A stretch of 64,000 nt of DNA, taken from NCBI GenBank assembly GCA_018697195.1, contig CM031857.1, positions 65,056,151 to 65,120,150 of the forward strand, in the 5' to 3' direction. This DNA comes from Certhia americana. Taxonomy: Eukaryota > Chordata > Aves > Passeriformes > Certhiidae. Numbering within the stretch: position 1 is the stretch's first letter; each line of letters opens with the position of its first letter. The translations under genes were made by a program, and so were the position numbers. The notes beneath the pieces were generated by a model. It was not told the origin of the DNA. It did no database searches and was given only the letters and a program-made list of their open reading frames with translations. Shown piece by piece: positions 48,759 to 60,206 of the stretch.

Positions 48759-51330
48759 CCTTTTTAAATTTTTGTTTAGATCTACCAATAAGGAAGATTT
48801 TTGGCCAAATAACCCCTCCAATATATAATCTGATAAACTATTTCTTTCATGTGCACATTAATTAAACTAGAATATTGAAAGAATCAAAAAAAAATTAGTT
48901 TTTTCAGCTTCTTTCAAGTGGGACAAAAACTCCAAACCCAAACCAAATAGGTTTTGACATTTACTATTGAGTATAAATATATTCTGCCCAAACACTTTAT
49001 CCTGGCAATGTCAGAACCACTATTAGCAGTCATTAAGGTTAAGAAATTTTAATGGTATTTTAACATATCATTCCTCAATATTATATCCTGCTGACCTGTT
49101 CTGATCATGTTCAGAAAGCTGTTTAAATCATTGTATCTTTGAAATTAAGGAGAATTGCCCTATGAAGTATTTTTTTGGTCTGGTTTTAGTTTTGGTGGAA
49201 TTTTTTTCCCTTTTTTTTCTGAAATTCTCTTTTTATTTATTTCATATACAGCTTCAGTTTAAACATCCAAACAGTCAAGTCATTCAGTTTTGCCATATTT
49301 CATGGAGATCTAAATTGTCACTCATGTTGGACATTATATATGTTGAACATTACATAGTATGAAACATGTTGTCCTTTTTGAGCACTGCTTAAATTAGAAG
49401 ATCTTCCCATACTCCTAGTGTGCATCAGCCAGGAAGTCCTTTTAAGCTTTCCAGCACTTTAGAAGGATATTTACAGTCCACGCAGAGGCATGTCATAGGG
49501 GCCTTGGTGGAGCACCCATGCAGAAAGAAGCCCAGAGAAGAGACAGGATATTAGCATATGGCAACAGAACACTGCACACACCAAAGAGGAACTTCTCTAG
49601 CTTTAAAAATGGACTGTCTGGTGGTATTTTGTGCTTTGAACACAATGTGGATAAAACATATTTGCAAGATCTCCTGTCATATCACACATTCACAGACTAA
49701 AAAGTAGGCACTTTTGCAAGACAGTTTGTGATTTTGCTGAACCTTCCATGGCCTGCAGAAAGGAAGAATTGTAATTTGGAGGCATAAATATATATATGCA
49801 TTTTCTGACACAATAATCAATACCCATATTTGAATAATATTTGAAAGAATAATAAGAAACTGAGGTAGCCAGCTTCAAGTTCAGATTATTTCATTTTACA
49901 AAAAAACCCCCCAAAACCCAAAAACCTAAAAGAAAAACAAAAAAGGTGTTAGTTACAATAAAAATCAAGGGTTCAGGATAGAAAACTCTTCACAGTATAT
50001 GTAATTTTATAAGCATACACTTCCTTGATAATTTGGAAACTTGGAGAAATGTTGAGTATGACAATTTCTAGTTTGAAATACCACATCCAAGGTTAAGCTT
50101 TTACAAAGATCATTTTATGTGCCATGCTTTTACCATTATATTATTTTATGCTCTTTCTACCTGATTCAGAGATGAAAAGCAGCTACCAATGAAGCATCTG
50201 CTTTGTGATGAAGAATGGCAAAATATTTTCTATCCTAACAATTATAGATTCCTGTCATTAAGCAGGAACAATTCTCCAAAATATGTACTATAGAAGAATG
50301 GTCAATACACTTCTCATCACATACCAACACTTCTCAGAAGCTTCTGTAGAAAAAAAAATTACTATATATGCCATTGCCAATGCTTAACGGCATTCTGAGA
50401 TGCAGAGAGATGTAAAATTCAGCAATGTCAAGCACAGGCACTGATTCAAACAAGGCTTTTTGGATTTGACCTGCAGTATTTTTTACCTGTTTTATTTTGA
50501 ATCATAAACAATTATTGGTAAATATTTCAGCAAATGACTATGTACCTAAGCAGATACATCTCTTCACTTTGTTCCAGACTGTTACCATTCTGTTATTGTT
50601 ATTGTAACACTTCAAGCCATCAAACTTTAGGTATTTAGGTCAAATGGATCAACATCAGTTTTTATGCTGTCCAAATTTAAAAGATAAGGTAAGAACTGCA
50701 ACAAAATTATAATGAAGTAAATGGAATTGCCTACATTCACAAAATGTCCAATATTAGAAAAACATTCTACTTGGTTTTGAGGCTTTTAGATTACTTTAGT
50801 ACAGTAGAAACTAAATATTATTATGTTCTCCAGTCACGGGAAAGGGATGAAGATTTTGATTTTGTTTTTGTTTTTACAATTATGCCTGAACTTTTTCAAT
50901 AAGAAGGCAATGATGCAGCTTTTTCAGAATAGCTCTGTCCTTGTAACAATGTATATAAATTACACATGGACACTGGAATTATGTTTCCGGACACACCTTA
51001 AGAAATCTTTTTGTTTTACTCTTAGATATAGTTAGCAATTTCTGTGCAACATCAGCCACTTCAGAGATATATAATAAGCCTCTACAGAAAATAATTTTGA
51101 TTCATTTTTGTTGTTAGTCTGTCCTTCATATCTTTCAAACAACTACAATTGAAATCCCTATCCCATAAGGAGATGATTTGTTTGGCTTTTATGGTGAAAT
51201 TTAAGGCACTCAGTTTTAATGAAAATAATCTCCCATCAATGTTGTTCACAGGAAGAAATTGAGAAAAAGTGCAACATTTTTTTTTACAAGTTTTTGGTTT
51301 CCCTGAAGATAACACCTTCTAATTTGAAAG
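48759..51330. repeat. Duplicated unique segment, copy 2
   Basis: Homologous to 44961-47514 from end to end in direct orientation. At its right end it continues into single-copy DNA (from about 51331), whereas copy 1 runs into satellite array 2 at the equivalent point. Copy 2 is slightly longer (2.57 versus 2.55 kb). No gene is recognised in it. Confidence 0.93.
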
Positions 51331-52764
51331 GAACTGTGTTGTTCCTGGACCTAGTCCTCTTCAGAAAAGTGAGAAGATGATGAAGATCACAGCTCAGATA
51401 TAAAACCACTTTAGAACAACTCCAGTAGAAATTAGAGAATATAATGTAATATTCTGATCACAAATATACAACTGATTTTTAAATGTTCATGAACTGGTGA
51501 AAAATACCTTCCCACTCAGCCAGAGATGCAACAGAGAACATTACTGCAAAATTAGCACCAATCTTCACTGGACCATTCAGTGTCACCAAGTATTCATCAG
51601 ATATGAATTACACTCTGAACAAATTGCCTGAAGGAACAGATACAGGGATTTTCATGTTCTAAACGTGCTTTCCTATTAGTATCAAAATAGTCCATTGGAG
51701 GATATCTCAACCCCTGAAGACATGCAATGAACAGAAATGCTACAATACTCAACCATTATTCCAAAGTACAGTCTTTAAAAATGAAAGATAATATACAGTA
51801 GGCTTGACTCCCTATTCCCTTAGATTCCATTATAATCACCCTTATGATGAGCCACACCTCATTATAATAACAGCCAAATTGCTTGGGTCCCAAGGGCAGA
51901 CTAACAGTCAGGGTGGATTGTACTTATACTCAAAATAACCAAGAATAATCAAGATGAGCCTCTCAGTTTGACAATGTATGACCACTTTTGCATAACTAAT
52001 GCTGTTCTGACAGGAAAAATGCTAGAGATTAAGCAAAAAGAATTAATCTGGCTAATAGTGATTGGATGCATAACAGTCAGTAATGTGTCAGCATATTTAC
52101 TGCAGTTATACTAACATCTATGTAAAAAGTTAATTTCTTTAGTAGTTCAAACAGAACTTAAATTCCCATGTATTGTCTGTATTGTCTGTATATTTCTGCA
52201 CTGAAATGATACAAAACAGTGCCATTTTTGTTCATTTTAATTGGGGCCTATGACATGCATTGTTTATTATTTAAAGGATCAAATCTTGAAGGCTGTTTGT
52301 TGATGGTGAACTTGGTGCAGAGTTGTCAGTTTACACCTTGTGAAGATTTGCTCCATGGCATTCTATATCTTTAAAGTAATACATTGCATTTACAATTGAA
52401 GATGTTTGCAAAGAAATCCCAAGTTATGTGAAACCCCAAACCATGTGAAAGCCTTGTGGTATTGTGTTTCATTAAAGATTCCATACATAAATGAGGTTCA
52501 ATAAGAGGTTCATTGAGGTTCATTAAGGTTCATGAACCTTAAGGCTGGCTTTGAATTAAAATTGTGGGTAACTGATAATTTTATATTAAAACCACACATT
52601 ATTTCCTTAGCTCTTATGAAAAACTGGAGGAAACACTTAAGGTTCATCTCAGTTTCTCCCTTTGAATTTTGATGGCCAGTTGTTAAGGCACCCGATTCAC
52701 TTTACCTGGAGAAGAATTCCACTGTAAGTAGCTCTGAGAGGTCGGGAAATAAATGCCTAACCAC
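51331..52764. other. AT-rich intergenic DNA with a half-site cluster, no gene seen
   Basis: Single-copy AT-rich sequence. The only notable element is the AGGTTCA cluster at 52494-52646, listed separately. No frame of interest. Confidence 0.6.
52494..52646. promoter_or_regulatory. Cluster of AGGTTCA half-sites with a 20-bp palindrome (putative)
   Basis: AGGTTCA occurs at 52494-52500, 52506-52512, 52516-52522, 52526-52532 and 52640-52646, with the inverted copy TGAACCT at 52533-52539. The last two adjacent copies form the perfect 20-bp palindrome TTAAGGTTCATGAACCTTAA (52523-52542). The GGTTCA hexamers at 52517, 52527 and the preceding one are spaced 10-12 bases apart. Known biology: RG(G/T)TCA is the nuclear-receptor half-site family. 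Inference: this could bind a receptor dimer. It may equally be a short tandem repeat that arose by slippage; no promoter is evident nearby. Confidence 0.4.
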
Positions 52765-52867
52765 GAAAAGAAAAGAAAAGAAAAGAAAAGAAAAGAAAAG
52801 AAAAGAAAAGANNNNNNNNNNAAGAAAAGAAAAGAAAAGAAAAGAAAAGAAAAGAAAAGAAAAGAAA
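52765..52867. repeat. AAAAG pentamer microsatellite with 10-N gap
   Basis: A uniform (AAAAG)n array interrupted by 10 Ns at 52812-52821. The phase continues on both sides, so the gap probably marks an unresolved copy number. Minus-strand Phe-Leu-Phe-Ser frames are artefacts. Confidence 0.96.
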
Positions 52868-53710
52868 ATGGCAACTAAAAATCTAGAAGTTGATTCATTA
52901 AAGATACATAATATGATTGCCACCACATTTTTCTGAGGCAACACCTTAAAATTAATTCTTAAAGTGGTTGAGAAAACTTATATTGACCATGATTTCCTTA
53001 ACTTTTTTTCTTGCCCTAGCCTCATAACTTTACACAAGGCACAACCTTAATGGAAAAAGAATGTTTTTAGACAACAATTTGTATAGAATTTTCTAGGGGG
53101 TCTCCTTCTATTAATTTCCAGTGAAAAGTGAAGAGTTGCAGTTTGTGTCTGTAGAAGTATTCACTTGTACATTTAAACATGTACATACTTATCTATAACT
53201 CAGAATGGAAAGTGAATTCTGGCAAGTAAGGAAAACTACACTGCAAACAAAATGTTAAACACAATCTTGAATTGAAAAAAAAGACATACACATGTCAACT
53301 CTACAAAGCATGACAAGGAGTTACATCAATACAAGAACAAATACGCTCTTTATTTCTAATTAACTTTACTTTCATAAGTTGTTCGGCATATATGAGCATT
53401 GTTATTTATAAATAGTTGAAAAACACCTACCATATTGATTCAGAGCAGTGATAGATTGACATGGTTTCAGTATAGTGCAATTACTGTATCCATGAATTGA
53501 TTTAAAATGTACCAAAGAGAATTAATCTTGGATGTGGGATATATGAGTCTTGTAAGTAGCCACCTTATGCCAAAATATGCCAAAATATGTTCAGTGATCT
53601 ATGTCATAGCTGGCTTACCTGCCTTCTTGTATGGAGAAGTATATTTTGCACAACACGACAGCATTCCTAATCCATCCTGCCTCAAAAATGTGGATAGTGG
53701 CTTGAAACAT

Positions 53711-53746
53711 TTTGTTTGTTTGTTTGTTTGCTTGTTTGTTTGTTTA
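53711..53746. repeat. GTTT tetranucleotide microsatellite
   Basis: Nine TTTG-type units with one T-to-C change near the middle. Confidence 0.92.
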
Positions 53747-54473
53747 AGACAATGTTTGAGAACCTAGTGGTTTGAACAGTTTTGAAAGGCGAGGGCTGGT
53801 TTTATGAAGCAACAAGATAATCTGAACAGCTAGAAATCAAAAATCATGACTTTCTGAAGGCAGTTTCTACCAGAAAATTCACTAATTTCTTTGGGTTTTT
53901 TTTGGTAATGCAACAAGAAATGTTTAGTAGACGCAAAGTACCTGAAGAAGAATGGTTTACCAAGAAATTTTAAATGGAATAAGGATGAGGGTATGGGAGA
54001 GATTGGATGATTGAAGAGTGAAAGAGAAAGCAATGTTACAATTTTCATAGAAGAGAGATCTGAGAAGTGACAACGCACAGGAAGTGCTCTAAGCTGTAGT
54101 GTGGTGAGCAGTAGCATTGCATGGCCTTAAAGACACTTGAAACATAAATCATATAGTTTTTACAGACAATATCTTTAGGGTCCTCTGCACACTCTAGAAC
54201 ATAAAATTGTCTTTGGGTGAAATATACTGTATGGCACAGCATGACTTTGCTTCCCAGTATAACTTTGTTCCTTCGGCTCTGAAAGGAAACGGAATTTATC
54301 TGTAAGTTTGCCGGATCAGGACTTGGAATGGAAGTTGTGGGCATCACCTTCAGTGTCAGCTCAGGGTTTAGACAGGCTTGTGAAAAGGAAAGGGAGGTGG
54401 AGAGAAATTATTCTTGGCAAGATCAGTTTTACTCATTTTCACCACCAAAACCACTTTGCGCTTGGAAACTAAA

Positions 54474-54522
54474 GTGCGTGTGCATGTGCATGTGCATGCG
54501 TGCGTGTGTGTGTGTGTGTGAG
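54474..54522. repeat. GTGCAT / GT microsatellite
   Basis: Three GTGCAT hexamers grade into an uninterrupted (GT)n run, an alternating purine-pyrimidine tract that could adopt Z-DNA. Confidence 0.9.
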
Positions 54523-57500
54523 AGTATTATAGCAGATGGAAAAGATAGAAGTCAAAAGGTAAATCTCACTTCCCACAACACTCTTTTTTTAATCGTCTGC
54601 AATCTCACAATGCAATCAGAAGTATTCACACATAGCTACTTTCACACACACAGAAGACAGAGGGCTGAAGCCTGGGAATAAAATCTTAAAGGAGATAGTG
54701 AAGGGGTAATAAAAAATTCCTTTGCTATCTGATAGCTTCACTTTCTTTATGAGGGTGCATCAGGGCTAGAAGTTATAGATAAAACTGATTCTAGAATTCA
54801 ACCAAAAGTTCTACAGGGAGCTGTAGATGAGTTTTCATATGCAGATCAATTATCTAATTTTCTAGAAACGAATAATAGCAAGGATTCCAGCTAATCTGCA
54901 AATCACAGCTTTCATGATTTCTTAAAAGTGAAATGAAAAAGCCCACCTTTACCCAATAGTTCATGTTTTGGGATCTTGAATCAAGATTGCAGGATGAGGA
55001 AATAAAATCCATTTTACTACACAAGATGTGTGAAGACACAGTGTGATAAATTACTGTATCCATTTCATGGATGAAACCACAGGCCCCCCCCAAAAAATCT
55101 TTAATTTTCACCTTTTCATTATTTACTGAAATGAAAAACTATTAAGAGAAGATACTAATATACCCATTTGGGAAGCCATCGCCTGTACTCAGTTGTATGT
55201 GCTATAGTTAATGTTAGGAGGATTTTAAAGGGACTGTTCCAATTTGACCTTTACTTTCCCCAGATGTCATATCTCCTTTCATAGTCATTTAAAAAATACA
55301 AAAGGATTACTGCTTTTGGTTCTGGTGAAAAATCTTTTAAGTCATACATCACTTACAGAATTCTTCAATAAAATCTTATTGCATATTTTGTTTGAAAAGG
55401 AATTCTCCTAAGCTCTCACATATCTGGCCAAACTTGCAAGAAAGCTTCCACTTTCAACTTATCTGTAAACTGAACAAATTTGAATGGCTTGTGGGGAGAC
55501 AACAGCACAAATCCACTCTCCCAATGGCATAATGACATGTTAATGTTCAGAACGAATCTCTAAACTGGGGATAAGAATTTGCAAAGTTTTTCTTATTTGT
55601 GATATATTCTTCTGGAGGAGTTAACATTTTATGAGAAGGACAGAAAAACCATTTCCTGTCCCATCAGATGGATTCACTACCAGACCATGAGTATCACACA
55701 TTCAGCACACCACAGTGTTGGAGATGTCAATGAATGAACATGCAGCTCTCCTAGTCTTCATCTTTCTAACTCTCCACCACACTCAGTTATTTTAATGATT
55801 GCCTGAAGTGTCCATTCATGTCAAAGCATGTTATTTACTTCCCATTACGGACATGACATTACCTCACTCCATTACAAATTGAGAGAAACATATTGCCTTC
55901 CAAAGTTTAAGTATTGCACCATTACCTGTGAATAGAAATGAGTGCTGGCACTAGATGGCAACTGCTTACAACAGATATTCTAAATGTAATGGACAAAGTT
56001 TCATTTTTGGTAATGTATCAGAGAAAGATAAAATATATAGAAAATACTCTACTGAATGAATTTATCATTCACACTGTCAGCCCATCAAGTATAGTCATAC
56101 AATTCAGAGGCTGATTATGCGGAAAGTCAATGAATTATATAGCTAAATGTTTTCTAGTGGTTTTATGAATGACAGAGTTAATCAATATTGTACCTGAACA
56201 GAGTTAATCTCTAAGTGTTAATACTAATAACCAAATCTTGAGAACTTCATCTTAAATAAACAGCAACAAAATTAAAAGACTATACATTCAGCACTGATTC
56301 AATAAATAAATCACTAGCTAAAAGCAGCATCTCATTATTTTTGATAGAAAGCACAAATAATATATTTTAATCCAGTAAAATAGTCTAAGATAATTTTATG
56401 GAGAGTGGTACCACTAAAACAGTATCCTGAAGCAAGGAGGAGATGGATATCTGGTTTCAAGAGCCTCTAAGCTGCCATATGACTTATAAGTCTAAAAGAG
56501 GTCTAACCTACACTCCTTGATACACTGAACTGTAAGACTGAGCATCTATCATATTGTCATGGTTTCAGAAACCATGGCACATATGTATAAACAGTATGCA
56601 CAAACTGAAAAAAACAATCATTGGACATAAAGGCAATTGTAAGTCTGTCAGTGTGTTTCTACCTGAAATGGATTTTTTTTGTTGTCATTGCTCATTCCTG
56701 TTAGAAACTCTTCCTATGAAGACAATTGAGTAACTTTGTACATGCTTCTATAGCTTCAAATGTGAAAGAAATTCAAGAAGTAAAAAGTTCATGATTGCCA
56801 TGAGACTCACTACCACAATATAGGTACCTAAGAAAGTGTTTTCAGAAAGAAGCTGACTAAATTAACTATACAGCTAAAGAACAAAAGGAAGCATTTTCTA
56901 GTCTCAGAGAAAAATCACAGCCATCTATATTTACAGAATTAAGTTGAGAAAATGAGATTTTCCTGCAGAATATTCCAGAAAAATTTCTTCATAACTACAG
57001 GGTATTTTATTGGGAAGACTGATTTACCAGGGGAAAGTTAGATTCTTAAAGTGCATGAACAGGAGACCATTCTTCAAAGTTATTGCTTCTACATAATGTT
57101 GTTGAAAAACATTCCTTCATTTCAAGCAGGGAAAATGAAAAAACATAACAAAAATAGTGTATAATTATGCAATTATTTATTTGTATTCATTTCTTTTTAC
57201 AGCAAAACATTTAACTTTTTAAAAATGCAATTAAGGCAATTAAAAAAATTAAAAATCCTGTATGAATTCTCCCAACTACCCCAAAGTCTTCAAAGAAACC
57301 TAAACAAAAGCCAGATGTTGTTGCATTCTAACCTCCACAATCATGCCCTTCAGATCCTGCACAGCAGATAACATGCAAACGTATTTGATTATCATTAAAA
57401 ATGAGGGAACGAGCAAGGCATATACAGATATTAATAGACCCTCTTACTGGTGTCACTAAAGGGCTCAAAAACTAGTTGGAAGGATAAACTTTAAAAGGAT

Positions 57501-59279
57501 ATGAAATCCTGGAAGAAGTTTGGTGGGACTAGCTAGTGAAATCAAAGTGCTTCCCAACCAGGCAAACCTCATCTCCTGCCATAGCTGTTGGCTAAAATGT
57601 ACCCTCTTGTTGACTAATAAAGACAAATAGGTACTTTCACAAGTGATTCATCTAATCCTAAAAGAGGCACCCAAGGGTTGATAACAAATGATTTATTATT
57701 TTGAGGTGTGGATTTTGTCCATTGGCTATAAATAGGTCTATAATATGTAGCTCAAATTTAACTTTTAGCTATCCTAATTTAGGGATAATAAATTTCATAG
57801 TTTGCCTCCAGAGCTGATCCATGAAAATTGTACTGAATTGTAATTAAGTTGTAACAAACAATTATACAAACCAGTGAGAGTTCAATAAATTCAAAGCACG
57901 ACTCCCTGCATTGCTGGTCAAAACAGCAACAAGCAAAGCCAATAACCTGCTGCCAAGTGAAATTCCAGAGTTTCTTTGATCTGTATCTCAATTTTTTTAT
58001 TTTTTTTTTTAAACCTGCAAATGCTCAGTATTCAGGTCGGTTTAGATGTTACTGTGACTGGTGTATCAAAACCTGCTCTTAATTAAATCCATAGAACGAT
58101 CAAGCAGAAGTCAAGAAGTGAAAACGAGGAATAAGCAGAAGAACCTCTGAAGACAAAATAAGTACAATGAAATAATTATTCAGAAAGGGTTTCTTCACAA
58201 TTAACTGTACAAATAAATAATAAGATAGAATAATAGAATGGAGACTTACAAGCATAAGTCCTCATATTTTCAAAAATTAATACAGGCAAAGCTGCTGGCA
58301 TGGTTCCAGAAATCTGCACAATATTTATTATTTAGTTTTGTCCTCCTCTTTTATAATGAATTCACAATTAAAGAAGTTGTAATTATAATTCAGATACTGG
58401 CAAAATACATTCTATGGTGTTAACCATTGATAGATTTGTAAACAAAAGCAGCTGGACTGGAATTTCTTCAAGGAAATATTTACATGCCAACAGTTTATCA
58501 AACTGAAAGTCTGCAGATAAATCTACACATGGGCATTATGTTAATGACGATAGCAATGGTGATTCATATTCTTAGTTGTAGCTGCTTTGTACTGCTACAG
58601 CTGTAAAAGAATAAAACCTGGAAGGAAAAAGGATAAGGAGACAGGCTAGGGTTTTACTTCCCTGCCTCCTTTCAAGGTTAGAACATTTGTTACATTATAC
58701 TGGAAATAATGATTAACAATAGGGCCATTGTCCAAGATTCTTTCACCTCTAAAGGCCAGATTTCTGGAGGTATAGAACTCATTTAGGGTGCAACTAAGGA
58801 CTTAATGGGATTAAACAATACCACAAGTGTCCAGTGAATTTTTGAATAGAGATCCATGCAGTTTCAAATTCCAGCACACAACAAAGAATGTCTTGGAAAA
58901 ACTAAATATACATGTGTTGATTAAATCTTTCTATCGCTTCAATGCCAGAAAATATCAACAGCTGTTTTAAAAAATGCTACCTGCTTGATTCCTATTCAGT
59001 AGGCTCAATTTGCATGCCATTATCCAGGTCTTGGGACTTACAGGGAAATACACCCTAGAGAAAAGTATGAATGCCTACATCATACAGAAAAGTATGGACA
59101 CCTTCCTATCAGTATTCATTTGTCATCCTTTTGTGGGAGAGTGATAGATGGTTGTAACTCCCACCAGTGTATCTCAAGAGTTCAAAACAGGATCCTGACT
59201 TCAGTATATGTATCTGAATGCAAATACACACAAAAAAAGGAAAGAAAGAGAAACACTGGAAAACATAAATAAGAGAAAT

Positions 59280-59317
59280 TAAAAAAAAACCAAACAACAA
59301 AACAAACAAACAAAAAA
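59280..59317. repeat. A-rich / CAAA low-complexity tract
   Basis: An A run followed by irregular CAAA units. Confidence 0.85.
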
Positions 59318-60171
59318 CATGGCAGTAGGGTGCATAAATTTTAGCAATTAATTTTTTTTTCCAAGAGCAATTCAGAATAAATAGGCATTTTCCAATGACA
59401 CTTCATCTTAATACTTAAAACTTCTTTCACAATTCAGAAATTCATTCTTTGGAGGATCTTGATTTTAAGGAGAAATAGGAGTATCTGAAAAGAATTCTCA
59501 AGCTGGAGCATCCCATTCCTTCCAAAGATGGAAACATGCCTTAACTGCTCTTGCAAAGTCCTTGGAAGTATCAGTAAAACACAGTGAACTGGGAACAGTA
59601 TCCACCCAGTAGAAAGATACTCTGACCTAGCGGCTGTGATGGAAGATACTTGTTTCAAAGACAGGTATCTTGGGGCTGAATCTATCTTCCTTTCCTCTCC
59701 CAGACAAGATCTTCAGCGAGTATCTGAATAAAGGAGCAGCTAGTGAAGTAGAGACTGAAATAACACAGTAGAATTCACAATGGCAGCAAGTACAGGTGAC
59801 TGGACATTGTGTGCAAGCAATGCAATTTGAATGTGACTGGGGTTTAGGAGAGGTTTGTGACATTTTGTGACTAAGAAGTCATGTGTGGGTTGTATGCTAA
59901 AGCAAGAAATGTAATGGTAAATTATATGCAACCACCAAAACTCAGGAACTCTGTGTCCAAACAGTGTAGAGCAAACTTTTTATGTTATTCTCTCTCATTC
60001 TTCAAAGTGAAGTTGTCTGTTCAAGAAATATTCTGAGCCTGACACATACTAGATGTTGCACCTCCCAAGAATTATAAATAATTTCAACCTCTTTGCTTGG
60101 TTAGTTGTTTTGGGGTTTTGGGGGCTTTTTTGCTTGTGATTTTTTTTGGTTAATTGGTTTTGTTTTACGGT

Positions 60172-60172
60172 T

Positions 60173-60203
<31 letters not shown>

Positions 60204-60206
60204 GTT
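60172..60206. repeat. GT dinucleotide microsatellite
   Basis: About 16 GT units with a single C interruption, followed by a GTTT-rich stretch. Confidence 0.95.

Larger units (their letters stand above)
52868..60171. other. AT-rich intergenic or intronic DNA, no gene seen
   Basis: About 7.3 kb without a recognised gene or transposon. Simple repeats inside are (GTTT)n at 53711-53746, a GTGCAT/GT tract at 54474-54522 and an A/CAAA tract at 59280-59317. Two short stretches (about 55790-55910 and 57770-57980) look more complex, keep isolated CpGs and might be conserved noncoding DNA. Frames are up to 117 codons and lack domains. Confidence 0.55.
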
